Source: DATBLQ01 sp036555325 (lineage in GTDB: Bacteria > Pseudomonadota > Alphaproteobacteria > Rhizobiales > Aestuariivirgaceae). From it: DNA of 8,463 bases. Every line of letters begins with the position of its first letter. Within the stretch, counting starts at the first letter, position 1. The position numbers and the translations under genes are program-made. The stretch spans positions 1 through 8,463 of the forward strand of contig DATBLQ010000050.1 in the NCBI GenBank assembly GCA_036555325.1. Reading direction: 5' to 3'. This document shows positions 1 to 5,749 of the stretch, in pieces. The notes under the pieces were generated by a model. That model did not search any database. It saw nothing but the letters and a program-made list of their open reading frames with translations, and was not told the origin of the DNA.

Positions 1-66
1 ATTTATCTCTTTTCGATCTTTGTTTGGCACAGTGATGATGTTGCATATGTTATCTCCCGGAAAACG

Positions 67-92
67 GCCCGGTTAGCAATGACCGGGCTTTT
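67..92 (+). terminator. Intrinsic terminator, plus strand (CCGGT/AGCAATG class)
   Basis: A perfect 7-bp stem (GCCCGGT at 67-73, ACCGGGC at 82-88) with an 8-base loop is followed by TTTT. It would end a plus-strand transcript entering from the left of the window. Its loop and right arm closely match the minus-strand terminator at 2345-2374. Confidence 0.7.
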
Positions 93-148
93 CATTTCCT
101 GTTCCGCTTTTTGGTAGGTCGCACCTCCCGCTGCCAGCCAGTGATAGT

Positions 149-176
149 AAAAAAACGAGCGGCAATCAGCCGCTCG
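149..176 (-). terminator. Intrinsic terminator of the 60-aa exported peptide gene
   Basis: Read on the minus strand, a perfect 7-bp stem (arms 170-176 and 156-162, CGAGCGG/CCGCTCG, 7-base loop) is followed by seven T (plus-strand A-run 149-155). It lies 60 bases after the stop codon of the minus-strand gene at 237-419 and is the natural end of that transcript. Confidence 0.8.
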
Positions 177-236
177 GTTATTTGGCAACTATTCCGTCCA
201 GATCTGGATTGGTTCAGTTGGCCCGAAGCAGAACCG

Positions 237-419
237 CTATTCGGGCAGAGGATAACACGCTGAACAGGGCTCGGTTTCATCCTCTGGCTCTTCCTCGTCA
301 CCAGAGAAAGTATCAAGGATAAAAGGATGATTCTTGAGACTCTGCTCAGCCAGTGCAGTGCCGCTGAACACGGGAACGCAACCTAAAAATGCTAGCAGTA
401 CAACGAGGGACATTCGCAT
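237..419 (-). CDS. Small exported acidic peptide with C-x-x-C, function unknown
   Basis: Encodes 60 residues. Residues 1-24 form a convincing Sec signal peptide: Arg2, then a hydrophobic stretch and an A-L-A cleavage site before Glu25. The predicted mature peptide is 36 residues. It carries a strongly acidic run (residues 41-50, eight Asp/Glu) followed by C52-S-A-C55, which could form a disulphide or bind metal; this is inference only. C14 lies in a poor lipobox context (F-L-G-C), so a lipoprotein is less likely. The start is supported by AGGAG on the minus strand (plus 427-431), 7 bases before the ATG; a second in-frame ATG at codon 3 is possible. A strong intrinsic terminator follows. It is divergent from the TadG-like gene. 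I do not recognise the family. Signal peptide, ribosome binding site and terminator together make it a real gene despite its size. Confidence 0.68.
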   Translation of the reverse strand: MRMSLVVLLAFLGCVPVFSGTALAEQSLKNHPFILDTFSGDEEEPEDETEPCSACYPLPE

Positions 420-622
420 CGGAGTTCTCCTACTGGATAAAACAGATCACCATGCCAGGAGCCGTGCTTCAATGAGGATCGCTTTCCACGGTAGTTGGAT
501 GCTGAAGACAATCGGAAAAAATTTAGGGGTCGCATTAACACTCTGGTCTTCGCCACATTCGTGCCGAGCCATAGGTGACTCTTCAGCGACCGCCGCATCT
601 TGGCGTTAACCGAATAGTTGGT

Positions 623-651
623 TTGCACGTAACTTTGGCTCGTAGATTAAG
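623..651 (+). promoter_or_regulatory. Weak sigma-70-like promoter candidate for the TadG-like gene
   Basis: TTGCAC (623-628), a 17-base spacer and ATTAAG (646-651) sit about 65 bases before the ATG at 715. The -35 is good and the spacing ideal, but the -10 matches poorly. This is a tentative call from pattern only. Confidence 0.22.
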
Positions 652-703
652 TACTTAGCCACCATTTTGCTTCAAACCTCGACTCTGGAAATGAACCTGC
701 CTG

Positions 704-708
704 AGGAG
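704..708 (+). promoter_or_regulatory. Ribosome binding site that fixes the TadG-like start
   Basis: AGGAG lies 6 bases before the ATG at 715. Upstream in-frame alternatives are TTG at 667, with no ribosome binding site, and ATG at 691, with only GGA two bases away. Both are clearly weaker, so 715 is preferred. Confidence 0.75.
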
Positions 709-714
709 AGCTTG

Positions 715-2328
715 ATGCGCGGCATGCCCAAATCTGTGACCCTGTTCAATGTCACACGGCAATTTCGTGGAGATAGGAGCGGGGCTGTTGCTCTGATCTT
801 CGCATTGGCCACGATCGTGGCTGCGCTCTGCGCCGGCGTTGCGGTTGACTACGTCCGTGGTTCCCACCAGCAGAATGCGCTGGCAACCGCCATCGATGCA
901 GCGGCACTGGCCGTGGGTGCATCCGACTTGACCGATCAAACAGAGCTTGAGCAGCTGGCACTCGACTACATCCATGCCAACTTCAGTAATCTGGAATATC
1001 CCGGGAGCGATCTCGACCTCGATGTTGTCGTTACGGACAACATCGTGCAGATCACGGCCCGGCAGCAGATGCCGACGACGATCATGAAAATCGGCCATAT
1101 CAATACGATGGACATTCGTGCGTTCTCCGAGGTGACCCGCAGAGCTTCAGGCCTGGAAGTCGTTCTGGTGCTGGACAATACAGGCTCGATGAACAGCGGC
1201 GGCAAGCTCACGTCATTGAAGACGGCGGCAACTGGTCTCACCAACATGTTGTTTGGCGATGCTGCCGTTTCGACCAACGTCAAAATGGGGATTGTGCCCT
1301 TTTCCATGGCAGTCAATGTGGGCTCTCAATATACAACTGCGACATGGCTTGATCACACCGGTCTCAATCCCATTTCACATTTGAACTTCACCGACGCGAC
1401 CAAACACAACAGCTGGGCCTGGGGTCAGCTGTCGAACATGCACTGGAACGGATGTGTTGAACAGCGCAGGGCAGCTGCCGGCATCGACTACGACGTCGAT
1501 GATACGACCCCGTCGGTGGCCCAACCCACGACCTTGTTCCCGCTCTATTTTGCTCCCGATGAACCCAACAACGCCAACAATGCCTCCAGCATGTCGGGCT
1601 ATGGTTCGGGTTTTGTGAACACCTATTTGCCCGACTGGAAATCAAGTGAGAGTGTTTCGACCAGCACCAAGAACAGCACCTCGCTCGATAACCGGCAGCG
1701 GCGCTACCAGAAGTACGTGGGAAGCTCTGCATCGGGTGTCGGCCCCGGCTATATGTGCGGCATCTCCGCGATCACCCCCCTGACCGGTGTAAAACAGACG
1801 ATCCTTGACGCTATTACCGGCATGACCGCCGACGGCGGCACGAATATCGCGTCGGGGGTGGGTTGGGGACTGCGGGTTGTCTCCCCGACCGTTCCCTTCA
1901 CCGAAGGAGCAGCCTACGACGATGATGATTGGAACAAAGTGCTGATCGTTATGACCGACGGTGAAAACGACTGGGGGCCGGCGCTCACCAATATGAACCA
2001 TTCCTATTACAGTGGCTACGGCTACACCGCCCAGTCCTTAACCCGCCTGGGCAGAACCATTGCGACCAGTGCAACCGCCTATGATGCGGTCTTCGACGAG
2101 CGAACGACTGCTGCCTGCAACAAAGTCAAGACAGCGACAGGGGACGCCACCAAGCCGATAACCATTTACACCATCACCTTCGGCTCGGTTGCTTCCAGCG
2201 CGCAGACCTTGATGCAAAACTGCGCAACTGATGCAGAGAAGTATTTCCATGCGCCAAACAACTCGGACCTGCAAACAGTGTTCGATGCAATTGGCACGCA
2301 AATCAGCGACCTTTATCTGTCGAAGTAG
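715..2328 (+). CDS. TadG-like pilus-assembly protein with von Willebrand A domain
   Basis: Encodes 537 residues from the ATG at 715. A single hydrophobic segment at about residues 22-46, preceded by basic residues, is the TadE/TadG-type membrane anchor. A von Willebrand factor A fold follows: the metal-ion-dependent adhesion site reads D154-N-T156-G-S158-M, with a Thr in GGTN near residue 376 and the late acidic strand M-T-D-G-E-N-D (D415). The C-terminus (H-A-P-N-N-S-D-L, then F-D-A-I-G) is typical of alphaproteobacterial TadG-like proteins. These are thought to be minor pilus components of the Flp/Tad system anchored in the inner membrane and facing the periplasm. The segment between the adhesion-site Asp and the late Thr is long and rich in Asn/Ser/Tyr. 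No TadE, TadF, prepilin or TadABC gene is nearby, so this is an orphan copy. Family assignment is solid; the actual role of an orphan copy is unknown. Confidence 0.9.
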   Translation: MRGMPKSVTLFNVTRQFRGDRSGAVALIFALATIVAALCAGVAVDYVRGSHQQNALATAIDAAALAVGASDLTDQTELEQLALDYIHANFSNLEYPGSDLDLDVVVTDNIVQITARQQMPTTIMKIGHINTMDIRAFSEVTRRASGLEVVLVLDNTGSMNSGGKLTSLKTAATGLTNMLFGDAAVSTNVKMGIVPFSMAVNVGSQYTTATWLDHTGLNPISHLNFTDATKHNSWAWGQLSNMHWNGCVEQRRAAAGIDYDVDDTTPSVAQPTTLFPLYFAPDEPNNANNASSMSGYGSGFVNTYLPDWKSSESVSTSTKNSTSLDNRQRRYQKYVGSSASGVGPGYMCGISAITPLTGVKQTILDAITGMTADGGTNIASGVGWGLRVVSPTVPFTEGAAYDDDDWNKVLIVMTDGENDWGPALTNMNHSYYSGYGYTAQSLTRLGRTIATSATAYDAVFDERTTAACNKVKTATGDATKPITIYTITFGSVASSAQTLMQNCATDAEKYFHAPNNSDLQTVFDAIGTQISDLYLSK

Positions 2329-2344
2329 CGTAACACGCCTCGCG

Positions 2345-2374
2345 TAAAAAAGCCCGGCCATTGCTGACCGGACT
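2345..2374 (-). terminator. Intrinsic terminator, minus strand (CCGGT/AGCAATG class)
   Basis: In minus-strand RNA a 9-bp stem (arms 2366-2374 and 2351-2359, two G-U pairs, 6-base loop) is followed by six U (plus-strand A-run 2346-2351). The mismatches are wobble pairs only in the minus orientation, so it serves minus-strand transcripts. It would stop RNA arriving from the degraded region at 2444-3000 before it runs into the TadG-like gene, whose stop is 17 bases away. Confidence 0.7.
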
Positions 2375-2395
2375 AGACTCCGGGTGAGAGGGGTG

Positions 2396-2441
2396 ATGAG
2401 CCCGCACCCCGAGGGGCGAGGCAACTGACCTCAGGGCTCAT
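2396..2441. ncRNA. Foldable element, possible three-way junction; structured RNA candidate
   Basis: An 8-bp outer stem (ATGAGCCC 2396-2403 with GGGCTCAT 2434-2441) encloses two small hairpins: CCC/GGG at 2407-2409 and 2414-2416, and GAGG/CCTC at 2418-2421 and 2429-2432. Joining bases are few, so the 46 bases can fold into a tight three-way junction. On the plus strand it is followed within 5 bases by the terminator at 2446-2472. It could be the 3' end of the TadG-like mRNA, a small RNA with its own terminator, or chance. On the minus strand it would precede the terminator at 2345-2374. I match it to no known RNA family. Confidence 0.3.
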
Positions 2442-2443
2442 GA

Positions 2444-2650
2444 TCAGAGCGGCATTGATGTTCCGCTCTTTTCATTTTTGGTGTCGGGCGCCAGACCGCG
2501 CTTGTACGTCTCGATAATCATGCGTGCGACATCCTCGCGCGCAGGCCTAGTTGGCCCGCTATCCGCGGTTACTAGCCAGGTGAACTCAAAGACATCCTGA
2601 AGTTCCTGAAGCGTGGGCGGATCAAAGGTGCCTTCGAGAGCGCTGCACTC
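2444..2650 (-). pseudogene. Remnant of a short hypothetical gene, no start codon
   Basis: The minus strand is open for 68 codons from 2650 to the TGA at 2444-2446. The product reads like a real soluble protein: D-P-P-T-L-Q-E-L-Q-D-V-F, then F-T-W, a central R-P-A-R-E-D-V-A-R-M-I-I helix and a charged C-terminus. This layout resembles the short (about 60-90 aa) hypothetical proteins common in Bradyrhizobium-type genomes, an impression from memory rather than a database match. The frame has no ATG, GTG or TTG before an internal Met near residue 44, and a stop codon bounds it upstream (TGA at 2651-2653). The first sensible residues (S-A-L-E-G-T-F) follow a TGC where an ATG might have been. It overlaps the tail of the LivF remnant in another frame. 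Most likely it is a 5'-truncated gene in a decayed region. Confidence 0.45.
2446..2472 (+). terminator. Intrinsic terminator, probably of the TadG-like gene
   Basis: A perfect 7-bp stem (AGAGCGG 2446-2452, CCGCTCT 2463-2469) with a 10-base loop is followed by a T-run (to 2472), then CATTTTT. It lies about 120 bases after the TadG-like stop codon. It overlaps the stop codon of the start-less minus-strand remnant at 2444-2650, so that gene's 3' end doubles as the terminator. Confidence 0.72.
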
Positions 2651-2997
2651 TCAACATCCACCGAATGGCGAAGGTCGGCTGGAGTACCTGAGGCCTCAAC
2701 ACGGCCCATGTTGATCAAGTAAACCCGATCCGCAATTTTGAAGGCTTGTACGACATTCTGCTCGACAAGAAGGATCGTCATTCCTGCGTCATGGAGCTTT
2801 TTGATCAATTCGATGACCTGTTCGACTAGCTTTGGCGCGAGGCCGAGCGATCGTTCGTCGAGAATTGAGAAGTTCCGGATGTGACGTTAACGCTCTTGCT
2901 ATGGCGAGCTGTTGCCGCTCGCCGCCAGATAGAGTTCCGGCGAGTTGATTGCGTCGGTCAAACAGAATTGTGAATAGTTCCAGGAGTTGGATCATGA
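2572..2997 (-). pseudogene. livF: LivF-type branched-chain amino acid ABC transporter ATPase, degraded 3' half
   Basis: Two overlapping frames together give the C-terminal half of an ABC ATPase. The upstream frame carries N-Q-L-A-G-T-L-S-G-G-E (ABC signature) and A-I-A-R-A-L. After an extra base at 2866 the second frame continues with I-L-D-E-R (Walker B, usually D-E-P), S-L-G-L-A-P (D-loop), T-I-L-L-V-E-Q-N and G-R-V-E-A-S-G-T-P-A-D-L. The V-E-Q-N form instead of V-E-H-D points to LivF rather than LivG. The N-terminal half with Walker A is missing, and homology fades before 3000. At the 3' end family-like sequence stops near 2650, while the frame stays open to the TAG at 2572. No other Liv genes are in the window. 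Truncation plus frameshift plus altered Walker B make it non-functional. Confidence 0.85.
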
Positions 2998-3080
2998 ACA
3001 AGATTCTGCTGTTAGCCTTGTCAGGTTTATTGATAGTCGCCACCCCGCATCTGCGGTCTCGCAACACCAAACGCTATTGA
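2994..3080 (+). CDS. 28-aa hydrophobic micro-ORF, possible truncated exported protein
   Basis: A plus-strand ORF of 28 codons starts with ATG at 2994, preceded by AGGAG (2982-2986) with a 7-base gap. It encodes M-N-K followed by a hydrophobic run (I-L-L-L-A-L-S-G-L-L-I-V-A) and then T-P and a basic tail. The first 18 residues look like an intact signal peptide. The remainder looks like what appears when a gene is cut and read into foreign sequence; its stop (TGA, 3078-3080) lies past the end of the convergent decaheme gene, overlapping its stop codon. Alternatives are a genuine small membrane peptide or a chance ORF. It sits opposite the broken upstream end of the LivF remnant. Confidence 0.35.
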   Translation: MNKILLLALSGLLIVATPHLRSRNTKRY

Positions 3081-5749
3081 GCTGGGATTCTCGTGTCAGT
3101 GATTGGGCTGATCGCGCCATTCACATGATATTTGTGGCATAGGAAGCAGTCCTGACGTACCCTGCCGCTGGCGTGACAGGTCTGGCAGAGCTCCTTTTTC
3201 ACGGCACCAAAATTTGATACGAATTTTTGTGGATTGCCTTGGTCGTAGCTCTTCAAGTACGGGCGGCCCTTTTCAAGGTAATGGCAGGTTAGACAGCCGC
3301 GATTGTCCAGGATGCCGAAATGCGGCTCATGGACAAAATTCGTGAAGCGCCCCTGTTTGCTCTCGACCGATGCCGGAAAGAAATTTACTACTCGTCCTTT
3401 GCCCTGGATATCGTCAACGCTGTGGCATTTTGTGCATGATCCCTGAGCATCCTTGCCGGTGAGAAATTCGAAGACTGCGGCCGCAGGGCTCGTACCACCA
3501 CTCGGCGCTTGGGGGCCGGTTAGAGTCAACCAAGTGTAGATGAATTTGTCCCTATGACCTGCGGGATGGTAGAAGATCGTGTAATCCTGCCGGTACCAAC
3601 CGCCATATTCAGCCCAGCTCTCAGGATCCACGTCGCTTCCGATGCTGATCTCGGGCGCAGCCCGGGTTTGAAGGTCAGCCGAAGTATCTGAGTCCCGCGG
3701 AGCGACGCTTAGCGAATTTCCGTCGGCCTTGGAGGCGTCATCCGCAGGTACAGTGCCATTGGACTCGGCGTTCGCGCCATCGGCTGTTGCGGCTTCTTCA
3801 GGCTGGCCCTCTTTCTCGGCGTCCTTGGTGCCCGCTTTGATCGCGCGAAGCTCTTCCTGCGTCGGGAAGAGCAGATCGTCGGATTGATCCGTCGCTTTAA
3901 CGGAAGGCTGGTCGTCGGAAGAAAGCGGTCCCCTGCCGCCATCGAGCTTCGCCTCCGCTGTTTCGGATGCTCCGACCGCTCCTTCAGGCTGGCCTTCCTT
4001 TTCGACGCGAGGCGGTTCATCGGCGCAGGTTCTTTCCTTGTCGCTATCCGCCGTTTCGGTTTTTCCGACTGCTTCTTCAGGCTGGGTTCTATTCTCGGCG
4101 TCCTTGATACGAGCTTTGATCGCACGAGGCGTGCCGCTCGGCAAAGGCAAGCGTCCACTGATAACACCGCCGTTTTCCTCACCACCATCGGGCTCGGACT
4201 CCACGTTAGCGGCTTCTCCGGTCGCTTCTTCGGGCGGCACTCCCTTTTCGGCTTCCTCGCTATTAGCTTCGATCGTACGCGGCTCTTCGCCGGCGCAGCG
4301 CGTTTCCTGGCCATCATCAGGCTCGGCCTCCGGGGTATCGGTTTCACGGACCCCTTCGTCCCCTGCGTTCAGGTTCGGGATTATCTGACGCGCATCGGAG
4401 TCAGAAAGCTCGTCGGGAGGCACCGATCCGGTCAATCCCGATTCCGCAATCACCGCGCTTTGGCCACTTTGTTGCTGATCATTTGTGCCTAGGCGATTGG
4501 CTGCTTCCGCGGGAAGATTGGGCAGCCACTGCTGTTGCGCACTGATGACCACATCGCGCGGGATGTTCGCAATCAGATCGGCAACGAGACTCGCACTCAG
4601 GTTCGCTCCGCCGCCAATATCGAGGTCGGCCAGCACGTCTGACAACTTTCCCTTGATCAGTGCATAGAAGAGCCCCTTGATCTCCCAGACTAGATTGCTC
4701 ACCGCCTTGAGCTGGTCGTCGCTTGCTTGGGTCAGATCCTGGAAGTTCAAGCTGTCCACGGCCTTGATCAGAGCACGCCCCCGATCATTCCGACTGATCA
4801 TCACTTTCATGAATGGTGTGAGCGCGGCTTCAGACGTCTCCGGCCATTCACCGATCGGGGCGTTCTTCTCCTTCAGAGTTTGCAGGTCAAGGCCGGGAAG
4901 GGTGAGGAAGGCGATGCCTTTCGGGCCGCTGACGCGCTCTTTGCTGATGATCTGGTCGAGATGGCAGGACGTGCAGGTTCGCTCGAACGGCACCACGGCC
5001 ATGACACGCTTGTCGTTACCGCTGTCGTGACAGGTCGAGCAGGTGGTGGGAATGCGCTTTGCCGGTTCCTCCTTCGCTACTTCCGGGAAGTGCTTGTCAA
5101 AATGACCAGCATGGTCATAAATAATTCGTGTACGTCGCCTGAACGGATAGTTCTCGAAGTTCGGGTGATGGCCATCGAAGCTGTCGAACTTCACCACGTG
5201 GCACGAGCGGCATTGTTCGTTGGATATTCTGTTCAGATTGAAACTTACCCCCTTATGCTCCTGATGGCAGGTGGCGCAATAGAGACCGCCGGCGATTACA
5301 TCATGCGTCGGGAACGCAATGCTCTGTGCACGAGCTGAAAGCGGCGCAGTTGACAGTGCAGCGATTCTCGTCAGCCGCTCGGTGCTTTGCTTCAGCACTT
5401 TGGTCGAAGCACCGTGCGCGTTTAAGGCAGTATCCGGCATTTTATGGCAAGAGAGGCAGGCCTTGCTATCGGCCAGCGGATCGGCGGCGACGAGGCCATG
5501 AATCCAGCTCAATTTACCGCTGCTGATGTTGGTATGGCAGGTGCTACAATTCTCGATCGCGGCGTGACCACTCGTCAGCGGCCCCGGCATCAGAAACCGC
5601 GTGCCGCTAGAGAATAAGAAGGCTGAGCCCAGGCAGACGGCGGTCGCTAGCGCCAGCAGCACCGCCAGACGATGGCGCCAGGATCCGGAACGCGTCTGGC
5701 TCTCGGCCATGAGCGGCCGAATCGATTTGTTTCGACCAGGTCGCCACAT
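3074..5749 (-). CDS. Membrane-anchored decaheme cytochrome c with split heme modules
   Basis: Encodes 891 residues. A hydrophobic segment (about 27-48) after a basic N-terminus (R20, R25, R27) is a signal anchor or uncleaved signal, placing the rest in the periplasm. Ten C-x-x-C-H heme sites are visible. Six are N-terminal, with first Cys at 68, 98, 158, 180, 237 and 259; four are C-terminal, at 772, 819, 855 and 868. Between them residues 264-770 contain no heme site. The first part (264-410) looks folded, and 430-700 is an acidic, Pro/Glu/Ala-rich linker with degenerate repeats. The motif layout fits the multiheme cytochrome c3/c7-like group, and the N-terminal module resembles uncharacterised 'cytochrome c3 family' proteins. 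The start ATG follows the stop of the cytochrome b gene directly (TGA-ATG), with GGGAG 8 bases upstream, implying translational coupling. The role is inferred: a periplasmic electron wire or store fed by the membrane cytochrome b. No outer-membrane porin partner is in the window. Confidence 0.88.
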   Translation of the reverse strand: MWRPGRNKSIRPLMAESQTRSGSWRHRLAVLLALATAVCLGSAFLFSSGTRFLMPGPLTSGHAAIENCSTCHTNISSGKLSWIHGLVAADPLADSKACLSCHKMPDTALNAHGASTKVLKQSTERLTRIAALSTAPLSARAQSIAFPTHDVIAGGLYCATCHQEHKGVSFNLNRISNEQCRSCHVVKFDSFDGHHPNFENYPFRRRTRIIYDHAGHFDKHFPEVAKEEPAKRIPTTCSTCHDSGNDKRVMAVVPFERTCTSCHLDQIISKERVSGPKGIAFLTLPGLDLQTLKEKNAPIGEWPETSEAALTPFMKVMISRNDRGRALIKAVDSLNFQDLTQASDDQLKAVSNLVWEIKGLFYALIKGKLSDVLADLDIGGGANLSASLVADLIANIPRDVVISAQQQWLPNLPAEAANRLGTNDQQQSGQSAVIAESGLTGSVPPDELSDSDARQIIPNLNAGDEGVRETDTPEAEPDDGQETRCAGEEPRTIEANSEEAEKGVPPEEATGEAANVESEPDGGEENGGVISGRLPLPSGTPRAIKARIKDAENRTQPEEAVGKTETADSDKERTCADEPPRVEKEGQPEGAVGASETAEAKLDGGRGPLSSDDQPSVKATDQSDDLLFPTQEELRAIKAGTKDAEKEGQPEEAATADGANAESNGTVPADDASKADGNSLSVAPRDSDTSADLQTRAAPEISIGSDVDPESWAEYGGWYRQDYTIFYHPAGHRDKFIYTWLTLTGPQAPSGGTSPAAAVFEFLTGKDAQGSCTKCHSVDDIQGKGRVVNFFPASVESKQGRFTNFVHEPHFGILDNRGCLTCHYLEKGRPYLKSYDQGNPQKFVSNFGAVKKELCQTCHASGRVRQDCFLCHKYHVNGAISPITDTRIPAQ
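3791..4252 (-). repeat. Degenerate acidic repeats in the decaheme linker
   Basis: Four copies of a core like A-E-K-E-G-Q-P-E-E-A occur at residues 500-509, 551-560, 582-591 and 644-653 of the decaheme protein. Two copies keep a longer flank (A-I-K-A-x-x-K-D-A-E). At DNA level 3792-3848 and 4071-4127 align without gaps at an offset of 279 bases, with 46 of 57 positions identical by hand count. This indicates in-frame internal duplication followed by drift. The variable spacing (51, 31, 62 residues) suggests repeated gain and loss. Confidence 0.75.

Larger units (their letters stand above)
1..236. other. Intergenic, no gene seen
   Basis: Apart from the two terminators at 67-92 and 149-176, this stretch shows nothing coding. 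The open frames that cross it run through both terminator hairpins and resemble no protein I recognise. Confidence 0.6.
420..714. other. Divergent intergenic region between the small peptide gene and the TadG-like gene
   Basis: This 295-base spacer must carry the promoters of both divergent genes. It is more AT-rich than its neighbours. No convincing coding sequence or repeat is visible. One weak plus-strand promoter candidate is listed separately. I could not pick a minus-strand promoter with confidence. Confidence 0.5.

Noticed and set aside
3..188. 61-codon minus-strand open frame at the left edge
   Set aside because: Runs through two terminator hairpins, with no signal peptide, domain or ribosome binding site.
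440..470. Sigma-54-like promoter for the 60-aa gene
   Set aside because: A TGGCA on the minus strand lacks a matching TTGC box at the required distance.
392..628. 78-codon minus-strand open frame upstream of the 60-aa peptide gene
   Set aside because: Overlaps the start of the better-supported gene in another frame and crosses the region needed for its promoter; the product is not recognisable.
667..714. Longer TTG start for the TadG-like gene
   Set aside because: No ribosome binding site precedes it, while ATG at 715 has AGGAG at ideal spacing and begins the normal N-terminus just before the anchor.
3045..3056. Short palindrome CCGCA-TC-TGCGG as a terminator for the decaheme operon
   Set aside because: The loop is too short for a full stem and no T-run follows on the minus strand. 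No clear terminator for the operon is visible.
3709..4347. 212-codon minus-strand open frame overlapping the linker in another frame
   Set aside because: Same cause: a low-complexity region open in several frames. The product is a monotonous Arg/Lys/Pro chain. The main frame has the heme motifs on both sides.
3884..4492. 202-codon plus-strand open frame opposite the decaheme linker
   Set aside because: It lies antisense to the acidic repeat region. The Glu/Ala/Pro-rich codons of the real gene give few stops in other frames, the product is Arg/Phe-rich with no recognisable domain, and no ribosome binding site stands out.
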